Source: Stomoxys calcitrans (Eukaryota > Arthropoda > Insecta > Diptera > Muscidae). Taken from it: a stretch of DNA of 64,000 nucleotides. The stretch lies in assembly GCF_963082655.1 (NCBI RefSeq), contig NC_081556.1, positions 152,055,501-152,119,500 of the forward strand. The letters run 5' to 3'. Made by a program: the position numbers and the translations under genes. The notes under the pieces are model-generated. The model was not told the DNA's origin, searched no databases, and was given only the letters and a program-made list of their open reading frames with translations. Below, piece by piece: positions 32,459 to 44,328 of this stretch (position 1 is the stretch's first letter; every line of letters starts with the position of its first letter).

Positions 32459-34414
32459 TTTTATTATACCCACCACCGAAGAATGAGGGTATATTAATTT
32501 TGTCATTTCGTTTGCAACATATCGAAATATCCATTTCCGACCCTATAAAGTATATAGAATTCTAAGACGATCTAGACCTGTCCGTCCGTCTATCGGTTGA
32601 AATAGCGCTACAGTCTTTAAAAAAAGAGCTGAAACTTTGCACAGTTTCTTTTTTTGTCCATAAGCAAAGTAAGTTCGAAGATGGGCTATATCGGACTATA
32701 TCTTGATATAGCCCCATATAGACCGATCCGCCGATTTAGAGTCTTCGGCCCATAAAATTTATATTTTTTATACAATTTTGCTGAAATTTGGGGCAGTGAG
32801 TTGTGTTAGACCCTTCGATATCCCACTTCAATTTGGCTTTGATCGGTTCAGATTTGGATATAGCTACCATATAGACCGATCTCTCGATTTAAGATTTTGG
32901 GCCCATAAAAAGCGTATTTATTGTCCGATGTCGCCGAAATTTGGAACAGTCAGTTAAGTTAAGTCCCTTGACATACTTCAGCAATATGACACAGATCGGT
33001 CCAGATTAGGATATAGCTGCCATATAGACCGATCCTCCGATTTAGGGTTTTAGGCCCATAAAAGCCACATTTATCATCCGATTTTGCTGAAATTTGGGAC
33101 CGTCAGTTGTGTTAGACCCTTCTATATCCCACTTCAATTTGGCTCTGATTGGTTCAGATTTGGATATAGCTGCCATTTAGACCGATCCTACGATTTAGGG
33201 TCTTAGGCCCATAAAAGGTCCATTTATTATCCAATTCTACTGAAATTTGGTGCAGTGAGTTGTGTTCGGCCCCTCTACATCCTTCGTTAATTTGACCCGG
33301 ATTGGTCCAGATTTGGTTATAGCTGCCATATGGACCGATCCTCCTTAGGGTTTTAGGCCCTTAAAAGCCAGATTTATTATCCGATTTTGCCGAAAATTGG
33401 GACAGTGAGTTGCATTTGGCCCTTCGACATCCTTCGTCAATTTGGCCCAGATCGGTAAAGATTTGGATATAGCTGCCATATAGACCGATCCTAAGCTTTA
33501 GGGTCTTAGGCCCATGAAAGCCACATTTATTACCCGATTTTGCTGAAATTTGGGACAGTGAGTTGTGTTAGCCCCTTCGATATCTCACTTCAATTTGGCC
33601 TTGATCGGTTCAAATTAGGATATAGCTGCCATATAGACTGATATCTCGATTTAAGGTTTTGGGCCCATAAAAGGCGCATTTTATTGTCCGATGTCGCCGA
33701 AATTTGGAACAGTCAATTATGTTAAGCCCCTTGACATACTTCTGTAATATGGCACAGATCGGTCCTGATTTGGATATAGCTGCCATATAGACCGATCCTC
33801 CGATTTAGGGTTTTAGGCCCATAAAAGCCACATTTATCATCCGATTTTGCTGAAATTTGAGGCAGTGAGTTGTGTTAGGCACTTCAATATTCTTCTTCAT
33901 TTTGGCCTTGATCGGTTCAGACTAGGATATAGCTGCCATATAGACCGATCTCTCGGTTTTAGGTTTTGGGGCCATTAAAAGCGCAATTATTGTCCGATTA
34001 GGCTCTTCGACATTTTTCTGCAACTTGGCTCAAATCGTTCCAGATTTGGATATAGCTGTCATATAGACCGATATCTCGATTTAAAGTCTTGGCCCCATAA
34101 AAGGCGCATCGCTAATCCGATTTCACTAAAATTTGACACAGTGACTAATGTTAGGCTTCCTTGTCGTATATGGTTCAGATCGGTTTATTTTTAGATATAG
34201 CTACTTAAAAGACCAACATTTTCTTATACACAAATGAACAATGACTTCTTCCTATTAGTATTTGGTCCAAATCGGAAAATATTTCGATAGATCTGCTATG
34301 GGACATAAGGTTTGCAATTTTCACCGGATTTTGATGAAAGGTGGTTTACATATATACCCGAGGTGTGGGTATCCAAAGTTCGGCCCGGCCGGATTTAACG
34401 CCTTTTTACTTGTT
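32459..34414 (-). mobile_element. Type B element, complete, reverse orientation
   Basis: The distal hairpin TACCCACCACCGAAGAATGA is followed by GTATATTAATTTTGTCATTT, CCATTTCCGACCCTATAAAG and CTACAGTCTTTAAAAAAAGA. About ten type B monomers come next (TAGATATAGCTGCCATAT-type cores). Two adjacent sets resemble each other around CTTGACATACTTC (about 32960 and 33730), which suggests a two- to six-monomer duplication. It ends with CCCGAGGTGTGGGTATCC, GTTCGGCCCGGCCGGATT and CCTTTTTACTTGTT. Confidence 0.86.
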
Positions 34415-35046
34415 ATTTCGTTTTGTTTAGAAAATTTTATTTATTTTTATTGTATTTAAAACTTAAATTTTTCTTTATTTTTTTACTTTAGAACTTTTCA
34501 ATCACTGTGTTCCTCAATTTGAGAGGTACATGAAAGTAGAAGTAAATTTGTAGCTTACTCTATGTATGTAAATGTCGAATTGTTTCCACATGTCGAGAAG
34601 CTTTCGAAAGTGAATTTTATCCCTAGTCCTTAAGGTTTTTTTTTTTTTTGCATTTCTACTTTTGCATTGTTTCCATTCGATTCTGCTAACATGCTTGAAT
34701 TGAGAATATGGATGGCAGTTGAAGAGAGTTATAGATTTCTGTTCTAGTCCTGGCCATCAGTGTGGTTGTGGTCCTTCGATTATTATGATCCACAGGCATA
34801 TGGCATATGAATGCCGTTGTTTTATTTTTTCCTTTTTTGAATCCCTTTTTCTCTCATTGTGCATTCCAATAAAGCCTACTATCGCCCACTAGCAGGCAAA
34901 ACCACACGTCTTAATGCCTTCAGAGTGAATGTACCCTGTGAAGTTTATGCGTTTTTTTATTTCACATTGGCATATTTGCATACGCTCTAAGCATTCATAC
35001 AACGCATATTTTTCTGTGCATCTTATACACTACGTTTTTATGTTTT
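34415..35046. other. Non-repetitive stretch
   Basis: AT-rich, with a T run near 34637-34651. No feature recognised. Confidence 0.4.
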
Positions 35047-35435
35047 TATACGCTACACCATTGAGTGGGGGGTATATTAAATTTTCCACTCCATTTGTAA
35101 CACTTTGAAATATTACCTTAAGAGGCTATAACGGCAATAACTTTCCTTCGACACTTAACGACAATTTTAGACGAACGTCTGCCTTTTTGCACCTGTAATC
35201 CCTGGCTCAAATTTTTGCACAAACACTTCTCATGGATGTGGGTCCATTGGTATTGTAAATCTGCCAAATCGGTCTATGCCCAAAAATAACTCCCATACAA
35301 ACCGAACTCCGGATTTGACTTTTATTGATTATTAAGGTGCCCAATTCTTACAACAGGTTATAACTTCCAATCTACAAGTCAAGTATGGTATAACTCATTC
35401 CAAAATCTTATATAGCTCCCTTTGATCACATAGGT
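35047..35435 (-). mobile_element. Old type A fragment, reverse orientation
   Basis: TACGCTACACCATTGAGTGG and GGGTATATTAAATTTTCCAC resemble the distal hairpin. AATTTTTGCACAAACACTTC, GGTATTGTAAATCTGCCAAA and CAAACCGAACTCCGG resemble the first monomers. Divergence is much higher than in other type A copies, and the proximal end is gone. Confidence 0.6.
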
Positions 35436-36068
35436 TAAAATAAGTCGTCTACCATCGATACTTCACTTCCCTCCGTTTTTTCGTATGTGGTCCCTGGCAG
35501 GCATAAGATTGTGAGTTTGTGAATACTCAGCTTTTTTTCTCCTTCTTCCATCGAAAACTGTAAGCAGTGTAAGCTCCTTGTAAATCCTCCAAGTAATGAT
35601 GATGACATTCCTTTATGAATTCTTGGGTCTACTATGCATTTGGGGCTGTAGGTAACACACATACCAAAAGGAGAAAAAAAACAGCAGGAAATAGTGAAAG
35701 GACTTTAAAACTCAGCATGAAGGTGCATTTAGTCACTTCCTATGATTTTCATGCCTTTGGTGCAAACAATGCAAACCTACGAGATGATGCATAAAGGTAA
35801 GGGCTTGGAAGATCTGGGGGGGGCGAATGGTTTGGTCTAAGGCATTTGAGGGTCTATTTTATTTCGATTTGCTCTTGACATGCTTATTTGCATGAAATCT
35901 CCATTAGTTTTATGTGAAAGTGAAATGCATGAAACGGATGACTTAGATCATCATCAAGGCAGGAAATCTGCAACAACTTCCTACAATTGCTTAGCCGTAT
36001 GGTAAGATGACATTAATGCTGATCTTTAAAGGATTTATTGAAACATTATTAAATTGATATTGTTTGGG
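35436..36068. other. Non-repetitive stretch
   Basis: No recognisable repeat or coding domain. A G run occurs at 35816-35823. Confidence 0.4.
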
Positions 36069-36570
36069 GCGTAGCAGAAACAAAGAAGGAAATCCGGTAA
36101 CTGACGCAGATAACATGCTGAGGATATGGAAAGAACATTTTTCCCAACTGCTAGTGTCCCACGTTGGCGGCGAAGAGGATACCGCAGAACCAATCACTGA
36201 TGGTGCTATAGAATGTTTACCTCCTAGTTAGAATGAGGTCCAAGTAGCAGTGACCCGACTAAAGAATAACAAGGCAGCAGGAGCCGACGGGTTACCCGCT
36301 GAACTATTTAAGACCGGAGGCGAGACGCTGATAAAGCGTATGCATCAAAATACACCTGCTGCGTTGGCTAGGTCATGTTGTCACAGAATGGATGAAGAAG
36401 CTCCAGCAAAGAAGTCTTTTGAAGGCAAACACGGTGGTACACGCAAACCGGGAAGACCAACAGCCCGATGGAAAGATCAAGTTGTGGGAGACATCTCGAA
36501 ACTTGGTGTCAGAGATTTTAGAATGAGCGCAGAAGATCGAGGCGCTTGGAACGCTTTTATGGGCCCAAGA
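36069..36570 (+). pseudogene. RTE-like non-LTR retrotransposon remnant with a large internal deletion
   Basis: The 5' part reads RNKEGNPVTDADNMLRIWKE and HFSQLL. It is followed, after an in-frame stop near 36230, by VAVTRLKNNKAAGADGLPAE and LFKTGGETLIKRMHQ (36244-36350), the N-terminal reverse transcriptase motif in which KAAGxDGLPAE is typical. The frame then jumps directly to the C-terminal tail (WLGHVV, GGTRKPGRPTARWKDQVVGD, EDRGAWNAF at 36367-36555). The catalytic palm is therefore absent. The open frame at 36250-36576 bridges this deletion partly out of frame. The second remnant at 62900-63545 contains the C-terminal part. The RTE clade is inferred. Confidence 0.78.
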
Positions 36571-36694
36571 CCTTAAATCGACAGATCGGCAGCTATATCC
36601 AAATCTGGACTGATCTAAGCCAAATTTCAGAAAGACGTCGAAGGGTCTACCGCAACTCACTGTCCCAAATTTCAGCAAAATCGGATAAGAAATG
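36555..36694 (+). repeat. Solitary type B monomer
   Basis: One unit (TTTTATGGGCCCAAGACCTT, AAATCGACAGATCGG, CAGCTATATCCAAATCTGGA, CTCACTGTCCCAAATTTCAG) lies between the RTE-like remnant and the non-LTR A element. It has no terminal hairpins. Confidence 0.75.
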
Positions 36695-38362
36695 AAAAAC
36701 TAAAGTGAAACCTCTTCTGACAGTCAGTGCAGGACACACACACGGAAGATATTCCATAGTCTCTTATTCCTCGACATCCTCACATCGTTTGCAGAAGTCT
36801 TTACTTGCAATCTTCAGTCTTTCAGCATGTTTACCGATCAGACAGTGACCTGTCATGATGGACACAATGACTGCGACGACTGTTTTAGCCAGCAAAGCGG
36901 TAGACCTCTTCAAGTCTAGATTGAGTCTCATAATTTTGGAGTGTTCATAAGCCCCACTTTGTAAGCATCTCTCATTCGTTGACTTTCAAGAGTATGTCGC
37001 AAAAACCATATCCACAGAATCCAGTTCACCTGGAATATGTAAGGTCGTTTGCTCTACAATTGCAAGCTCGTTTGCTCTACAATTCTCTGGGTATTTTTGT
37101 GGCCCGGCGCCCAGAACAGGTTAATTTTGGACTGTTCAGCTATCTCGTTGAGAGATCTGCGGCAGTCGAGGACGGTTTTTGTGTTCATAAATACGTTCTC
37201 CAGCGATTTAACGGCTGCCTGGCTGTCTGAGAGGGTATTTATACCAATCGTCGTTATGGCATTGTATCTTAGCCATTCCACTACGTCCTTAATTGCAAAA
37301 ATCTCCCCTTGATACACACTGCAGTGGTCGGGTAATCTTTTCGATTGACCAATTCTAGATCTTAAGAGTACACCCCAAAGCCCACTTGGTCGTTTAGTTT
37401 GGAACCATCCATATAGAACTGTATGTAATTTCTATTACCAGGGATATCGTAGTTGCAATCTGTTCTATCAGGACTAGTAATACAGTACATTTTATCAAGT
37501 GGCGGCTCAGGCAATGTGTAATCCACACTGCCAGGAAAATCGGCCATGTTTCAAGGATAACAGAGTGTCCGTATCCGCCGCATGACCAAAGAGAAAGATC
37601 CCTTAGCCTCACAGCAGTGGTAGCAGCAATTTGTCTAGCCATAATGTGCAGAATTAAATTCAGTACAACAGATGGTGTTGTCCTTAGTGCGAATGTGATG
37701 CCCAAACAAGCCCTCCTTTGGATCTGGCTGAGTATTATACCGAAAGTCGACTTTTGAAGCGCCGTCCACCAGACCACAACACCATATAGCATTGCAGATC
37801 TGACAACTGCAGTGTATACCCAGTTCACGACGCGCGGTCTAAACCCCCATTTTTGCCAATGACTCTCTTGCAGGTGTATAGGGCAAAATTTGCATTTCTT
37901 GCCCTTTTCAAAATGTTCGATTTGAAATTCAATTTCCTGTCCGGCGAAAACCCCAGCTTTAGTGCGCTTTCAGTAAATGGAACATTCTCTCCTCTCAAGG
38001 AGACAGTTGCCACTGTGGGTAAATTATATCTCCTTTTTATACGGATTAACGCCTAGACCACTTTCGGTAGCCCACTTGGCTATCGTACGTAAAGCTGCCT
38101 GAAGTAAGTCCCTTAGAGTGCTTGGAAACTTTCCCCTAACCACAATAGTCATCTCATAAGCACACGTGACCACTTGAAGACATTTTTCTTTCCGAGATAG
38201 AAAATATAGCCATTGACAATAGGCTATATTCCAAAGTAGAGGAAACAATACACCTTCTTGAAGAATTCCTCTTCTGACCCATCTTTTTAGATCTTCAGAT
38301 CCCAAGGCTGCCGTATTACATCCTTTAGTAAGTAAGTAATTAATAAACTTCTTTACGGACAT
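36695..38362 (-). mobile_element. Non-LTR retrotransposon family A: reverse transcriptase, RNase H and zinc-finger-like tail, degenerate
   Basis: Read on the minus strand from 38362 down. The reverse transcriptase motif RRGILQEGVLFPLLWNIAY stands for the usual RGxPQGGVLSPLLWN. It is followed by a damaged active site (CAYEMTIVV near 38155, where YADD is expected) and KFPSTLRDLLQAALRTIAKW. Then come the thumb (VVWWTALQKSTFGIILSQIQ, about 37770-37710), RNase H (FYMDGSKLNDQVGFGVYS near 37410-37365; SDSQAAVKSLENVF near 37225), and a C-terminal Cys/His segment around 36740-36830. Frameshifts separate the blocks. The upstream endonuclease and gag-like regions are absent. A second, better-preserved piece is at 48513-49628. 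Clade (LOA/R1/I group) inferred. Confidence 0.85.
37054..37547 (-). pseudogene. RNase H domain of non-LTR family A, frame-broken
   Basis: One frame (37547-37362) ends MDGSKLNDQVGFGVYS, carrying the first catalytic aspartate motif. A second frame (37317-37054) continues with GEIFAIKDVVEWLRY, the glutamate-containing helix, then LSDSQAAVKSLENVF with the next aspartate, and NLFWAPGHK leading to the last conserved block. All the catalytic acidic positions usual for a LINE RNase H appear to be present or recognisable, but a frameshift divides the domain between 37360 and 37320. Confidence 0.8.
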
Positions 38363-39845
38363 GTTAGGTTAGGTGGGATTAAAAAGAGGGTGCGGCTATT
38401 AATACGCCCCATGACACACACCTTAACCATTAGTCGGCTTGTTGTGCACTCCAGATACTAAAAAGTAAACTCGAAAAAGAAAACCTCAGTTTGGAATTTC
38501 TTGCTACTTACAGAAATCCGTAATTGTTTTCTATACTCACCTAAACGCCGGCGTCTTATAGCCGCGAAGCCAGGCAATGACATAGGAAATGCTCCAACGT
38601 CTCATCATCTTCCCCACCTGCCCTACACATACTATCAGCTGCCGCACCGATTTTACATAAGTGAGCTTATACTCCTATGTCCCCGAATACCGAAAGCTAT
38701 ACTGACCTCCTTTTTACTTCGTTTCAGTAGTAGCTTCGTCTTTTAATGAACCAGATCTCTTATAGGATTTTTTGTCGTCCTACTGACCGTTTCGCCGTTC
38801 CACTGTGTTACATCGCACACGCCCTTAACTTGGACTGCGTCGACCCTCAAGGCTTCGGGTTAACCAAGTTTGTTGAAGGCTACCCTCTGGCATTCACTGC
38901 TAAAACGACTGCTCTTTCATTAACCTTACTCCGCTATGGCCCGGCACCCAAACGATGAAACGATACGGATCGTGCCATCCTTAGAGAAGAGGTTAATTTC
39001 CTTTTTACACTCCAAGACTGTTCTTGAACTTACCTTCCTGGTTGTGATTGGCCTGATGGCCAGTTTACTGTCCGTAAAGAAGTTCACATTCGACACCCTC
39101 GCGTGAACATCACACCACCTCACTTAATGTAGACCCTCACACCCACCCTGTCCTCTACCTTTGATCCATCTGTGTACCATGATCTTGCAGATGGCAATAC
39201 CAGCGTTTCGTCAATCCAAAACTGTACCGCTAGCAGCAGTGTCTCGCACCCGACCTCAAGTTTTGTCTCAGGCATCCGATCGGAAACATCTTCCATTGCT
39301 TTCAGGTTGCCTAGCATCGCCTATTTTATTCTCAGATGGTATGACCTGCTCCTTTCCTGTACCCATTGTCCCATCGCCTTAAATCTCATAGCCGCAATGG
39401 CTACCTCAAACTAGTGGGCGTGGTCTTTATCGCTCCGCTCAGTCAAGACACCAGGTTCTCTGAACCTGTGTTGTACTTTCCTTACGTTGCACTTTTTCTC
39501 CATTGCAGCTCACCAAACTACGGAGGCGTTTGTAAGTATTGGTCTCACGCTCCTGTAGAAACAGTGGACTATCCTCGGATTCGGGCCTCATTGCGATCCT
39601 ACGACCCGTCTACATAGCGTCCAACATCTTTCAGTCCTCCCGGTACGCTGCTGAATATGACACTTCCAATTCAGTTCAGTAGTGCTGATGCCTAGAATCT
39701 CCAGCTGTCTCATGATTGACTTTGGTTTTACTTTCTTGAAAGCGCCTTCAATGTCAAAAAATGCTACCATTGTATATTTCTTGACATCGAGGGAAATCCC
39801 TATGTAGGCGACTAGGTCGTTGAATAATGGGTTACGGATTGAATA
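38363..39845 (-). mobile_element. Non-LTR retrotransposon family B: chimeric reverse transcriptase fragment, RNase H and 3' tail
   Basis: On the minus strand the 5' end gives RNPLFNDLVAYIGISLDVKK and YTMVAFFDIEGAFKKVKPKS (39834-39700), the fingers/palm motif. It then jumps to ERCWTLCRRVVGSQ and IVHCFYRSV, with the YADD region deleted between. RNase H parts are SWYTDGSKVEDRVGVRVYIK (39179-39120) and SNVNFFTDSKLAIRPI (about 39093-39046). The 3' untranslated end (38350-38460, CGCACAACAAGCCGACTAAT in sense) terminates in CCTAACCTAAC near 38365. It directly abuts the family A fragment in the same orientation. Several stops and shifts are present. Confidence 0.8.
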
Positions 39846-40080
39846 AGGCCTTTCGACATCCCTATCGAGTATGGTACAGCTTGAACTATTTTTGGACATA
39901 GCTGTCATATAGGCCGATCTTCCTTTCTATGGAGCAACAAAAGGGTCATTTATTATCAGATATCGCTGAAATTTGGCACAATGAGCTGCGTTACGCCCCT
40001 CGAATCCCAATGAAAATGGTTTAGACCGGACTATATTTGGACAAAGGTGTTATATATCATGATTTCACGAACAGAACTAT
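39846..40080 (-). mobile_element. Type B fragment, reverse
   Basis: CTTTCGACATCCCTATCGAG, GACATAGCTGTCATATAGGC, CGATCTTCCTTTCTATGGAG and AATTTGGCACAATGAGCTGC are diverged type B monomer sequence. There are no element ends. It extends the open frame of the neighbouring retroelement piece accidentally. Confidence 0.65.
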
Positions 40081-41212
40081 GACATAATTTCTGATATCAG
40101 CCTATGCTGCGATGCAGGTTATACAAAAAAAAAAAAAAAAAAAACAAGAAAACAGTCCATTTCTCATATTTCCCAACCTCAAGAATACCCTGCCTTAATG
40201 AAAATCAAAAGAAGATTACCAGTCAATCATTCATAGTCGCTAACAAAAACCACAGGTAGTCACACCCAAACTGGATTAGAGATTCATTCATATCCTGTCC
40301 AGAATAGCATACCACTAACCACCAGATCACTAGTGTTGTTATTTGGGTAGGTGTGAAACCATTGTGCAACAAATGCCAGCCCACTGCATGTGTCACAGAT
40401 TAAAATTCTTTTTCGCGATATTGGAAAATTCCAAAACAGGCACCTATTTCACACTCTACACAAGCTACAGGTCATCCTCATCAATGGAAGATGGGAAATG
40501 ACTGCACTCGGAACATAAAACAGCGGATGCAACGATTTATAGGGGCCCGCAACTAACCAAAGCAACCATGCATGTAAACGACTGACATCGGAGACCAAGC
40601 CATGACGTTGTGACACAGGCTGGTGTGTGGTGGTCGTGTGCCTTTGAGTTTGAAGTCACCTCCATACGGTGGCCGCTATCATCGACATAGCCACGTTTTA
40701 ATATTTAACACCTGAGCCAGCATTAGAAAAGGCTGTCTTCTTGTCTGTCCATTCACACACTCTTATCCAGTGGCAATACCTGCAATAACAACAACAACAA
40801 CAATTAGCCTGTGGTAGCCTTGGTGGTGTTAGGGCAAATTGCTTACCAACTTTAACTTGGCTTAGCCCTGCGAAGGGTTACGCTTTAATGTATGACACAC
40901 GCTTGACACGTGCACCGTGCACCCGCTGCCAGTATAAACTCTATGTCATTGAACAGGTAAAGTCGCCTATATTAGAATAAGAGCTGAGGGCCGAGTTAAA
41001 ATTTAAAAATAACAAAAAATAAAAACAAAATTTGTTCAGTAAACAGACTTGGGAATAGCCCACCTTCAGGTGATTCTGGTTGAATATGAATTTCTTTATT
41101 TGTTTAAATGGTTTGGGAGGAGTGGAAGGTTCATGAAATACGGGCGTCGTGAACTCGGGCTATGGTCAAATGAATGAAAGGAAGAAATGGCGGCAATCAT
41201 TACTTCCATATG
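40081..41212. other. Non-repetitive stretch with an A run and CAA microsatellite
   Basis: A run of A at about 40123-40143 and CAA repeats at about 40784-40803. No gene or transposon domain recognised. Confidence 0.45.
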
Positions 41213-41436
41213 CGCATGCAAATGCAAATTTTCCACTAAGGAACAGGGGCAAACTTCTCACATATCAATGAGTGCAGTCCGATTAAGTTTAAGCTGAATG
41301 ATAAGGGGCCTCCCTTTTACAGCCGAGTCCGAACGGCGTGCCGCAGTGCGACACCTCTTTGGATGGAAGTTTTACATGGCATAGTACCTCACAAATGTTG
41401 CCAGCATTAGGAGGGGAAAACCATCGCTGAATTTTT
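41213..41436 (-). mobile_element. tRNA-derived SINE, tRNA head missing
   Basis: The reversed tail and body (GCAAATTTTCCACTAAGGAA, GAACGGCGTGCCGCAGTGCG, CCAGCATTAGGAGGGGAAAA) are intact up to GCTGAATTTT. There the type A element at 41437 starts, and the tRNA-like head with its promoter boxes is absent. Confidence 0.85.
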
Positions 41437-42370
41437 ATACCCTCCACCATAGGATGGGGGTATACTAATACCTCGAAATATGCATCTCAGACCCCATAAC
41501 GTATATCTATTCTGAATCGTCATGACATTTTAAGTCAATCTAGTCATGTCCGTCTGTCCGTCTGTCTGTCGAAAGCACGCTAACTTCCGAAGGAGTAAAG
41601 CTAGCCGCTTGAAATTTTGCACAAATACTTCTTATTAGTGTAGGTTGATATTGTAAATGGGCCATATCGGTCCATGTTTGGATATAGCTGCTATATTAAC
41701 CGATCTTGGGTCTTGACTTCTGGAGCCTCTAGAGGGCGCATTTCTTATCCGATTTAATTGAAATTTTGCACGTGGTGTTTTAGGGTCACTTCCAACAACT
41801 CCAAAGTATGGTTCAAATCGGTCCATAACCAGAAATAGCTGTCATATAATTCGATCTTGAGTATTCACTTCTTGAGCCCCTAAAGGGCGTAATTCTCATC
41901 CGATTTAACTGAAATTTTGCAGATAGTGTTTTGGTATCACTTTCAACAAATTTACTAAGCATGATTCAAATCGGTTCATAATCTGGTATAGCCGATCTGG
42001 TATGGTAAACCGATCTTGGATTTGAATTTTGTACAACGGCTTCTGTTCTGACCTTCAACATACGTGTCTAATATGGTCTGAATCAATCAATAGCTTGATA
42101 CAGCTCCCGTATAAACCTTTCTTCCGATTTAGCTTCTTGAGCCCCTACAAGGCGCAATTCTAATCCGAATGAACTGAAATATCGCACAACCACTTCTACA
42201 ATGTTCAGCATTCATTTATGGTCCGAATCGGACTATAACTTGATATAGCTCCAATAGCATAACAGTTTGTTTGCCTAAAAAGAGATATCGCGCATAGAAC
42301 TCGACAAATGTGATCCATGGTGGAGGGTATATAAGATTCGGCCCGGCCGAACTTGGCACGCTCTTACTTG
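41437..42370 (-). mobile_element. Type A element, complete, short, reverse orientation
   Basis: The distal hairpin TATACCCTCCACCATAGGAT is followed by GTCCGTCTGTCCGTCTGTCT, the distal unique segment and a few type A monomers with deletions (for example around 41985-42030). It closes with CCATGGTGGAGGGTATATAA, GATTCGGCCCGGCCGAACTT and GCACGCTCTTACTTGTT. The frame at 41635-41826 is one type A 51-codon unit. Confidence 0.85.
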
Positions 42371-43702
42371 TTTTTTTTTTAGTTTATTTTTTTTGGTTTT
42401 AAAAGACTGCTACCTATTCAAATGTTGTGCACTGTAAGAAAAATAACGTATTCTAATGGCATACCGGCAACAGTATACACTCAAGTTCATTATCGTTGGA
42501 AACTAAGGAAACTGTTGCATCCTTGCATTATCCTTCGTGGCATTTACACACACAAACGTCTTGGCAGCTGGGGACCTGTGGTTGGCAGCTGGGGACCCGC
42601 ATCTATGTGAAATTGCAATGAATTCATTGAAATGCAACGCATGTAACATGTTTGACAAGCAACGCTTGATTTTCCATACCAAGCAGCAAGGGAAGATGAC
42701 TGCAGCCATGGTATTATTGTGCCATGCCGTTACCAGATACAAACCAAATGAGAGACCACAGAAAATTAACTTCTTTAGACACGTGGTTGATTTGCCTTGT
42801 AATTTCATAAACTTTGGCCTTGACCTCAAGCATAGGAATTGCAGCAACGGAAGAAACCATCCATTCATTATATGCGACACGTAGGGATTAAGATCACAAT
42901 GGCATACTGCGTAGCCACATGAGGTTTGCTGCCACGGCCACGCTACAGACTAAGATGTAACATTAATTATGCCAAAGCTTCAACAATTTAGCCCTTAAAC
43001 AAAAAGGATGTCACAACAATGCAGTCTACTATCGAGTCGTGGAAATGTTTTGAAAGAAAATCTCTTCGGGAACACCTAAAAGAAATGGTTGACTATCCAT
43101 TTCGTTTTTGCGCTTGGCAAATATTTTGTGTGGGGGTCGTGAATTTCCTTTGAACTGCTTTAAAGTGTTTGCCAAAGTACTTTGGATGACAAACAGATAT
43201 CTTGATTTGATTGCTGTAAATGACACTTTGACATTGGCCTACTTGGGCCAATTGATTCAAGAGTGCTTTCAAGTGAAGCGCAAATTAAAATGTTCAGCTT
43301 TGTCAAGTAATTCGAGTATTTAAATATGAAATGGAATTTAATTACTAAACGTTAAATTGAGACGATAAAATTTTCAGATTCTTCAGAATTATTCTTAATT
43401 TATTAAAAAGCCAGTGAGTACGGGCTAAAGTCGGGCATACCCGACCTTTGGTATGCCACAATGATTTTAAAGCAAAGCAATTTAGAATAATCAGTTGAGT
43501 ATCCTTCCTACGGGAAATGTGTAGTCGATTGCCCCAAATATACCGGTCCTAAACTGGAGAATTAGTCACGTGTCCTCAACAGGGAATGAAAAGTTTCAAT
43601 TGTCATAACTTATAATTCTTAGTTATTTGTTAAAAAGTCGCTTAATTGTTGATACAAATTGCTTATCTGTTAAAAATATTTTTTAACTAATGTTACAAAT
43701 AT
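42371..43702. other. Non-repetitive stretch with overlapping opposed open frames
   Basis: Apart from a T run at the left edge, no repeats are recognised. Two long frames lie opposite each other, + 42537-42884 (115 codons) and - 42503-42880 (125 codons). Neither shows a known domain. The segment TTGGCAGCTGGGGACC occurs twice in tandem near 42560-42600. At about 43425-43448 AAAGTCGGGCATACCCGACC is a small hairpin resembling the end of another element family. Confidence 0.45.
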
Positions 43703-43962
43703 AAATTTTGCCCATGAACATTCCACTAAGGAACAGGGGCAAACTTCTCACATATCAATGAGTGCAGTCCGATTCAAGTTTTAAGCTCAATGATATGGGG
43801 CCTCCTTTTTATAGTCTAGTCCGAACGGCGTGCCGCAATGCGATACCTCTTTGGAGAGAAGTTACAAATGTTTCCAGAATTAGGAGGGGATAACCGACAC
43901 TGAAAATTTTTTTCTGATGGTCTCGCCAGGTTTCGCACCCAGGCGTGCAGCGTTATATCAAA
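43703..43962 (-). mobile_element. tRNA-derived SINE, part of the tRNA head missing
   Basis: Reversed tail (AAATTTTGCCCATGAACATT), body (AGTCCGAACGGCGTGCCGCA) and the B-box side (GGTCTCGCCAGGTTTCGCAC, CCAGGCG) are present. The A-box end is replaced by type A sequence from 43963. A small deletion removes the part around the TTACATGGCATAGTACCTC block. Confidence 0.82.
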
Positions 43963-44328
43963 ACACTTCAGGCAAATTTTCAACCTAATCGTTTCATAAG
44001 TGCGCCCTCTAGCAGCTCAAGAAATCATGATCCGAGATCGGTTTATATGGGAGCTATGTTAGGTTATTCACCGACTTGAACCATACTTGACACAGTTGTT
44101 GAAAGTCACAACAAATACGAGGTCGAGTTTATATGTCAGCTTTACCAAAACATGGACCGATATAGCCCATTTACAATTCCAACCAACCTACTCTAGTATG
44201 TAGTATAAGTGCAAAATTTCAAGCGTCTAGCTTTACCCCTACGAAAGTTGGTGGGCTTTCGTCAGACAAACGGACGGATTGAATGGCTGTGGCTCTGTGA
44301 ATGGCTATCCTACGGTGGTGGGTATAAA
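43963..44328 (+). mobile_element. Type A fragment, forward, with distal end
   Basis: About two monomers (GCGCCCTCTAGCAGCTCAAG, GGTTTATATGGGAGCTATGT) are followed by the distal unique segment (CCAACCAACCTACTCTAGTA, AAGCGTCTAGCTTTACCCCT), a short AACGGACGG run and CCTACGGTGGTGGGTATAAA. The proximal half is missing. Confidence 0.75.

Noticed and set aside
36250..36576. Host gene with a reverse-transcriptase-like domain
   Set aside because: The frame crosses a large deletion that joins the N-terminal motif to the C-terminal tail. An upstream stop and a flanking repeat monomer show that it is a dead retroelement.
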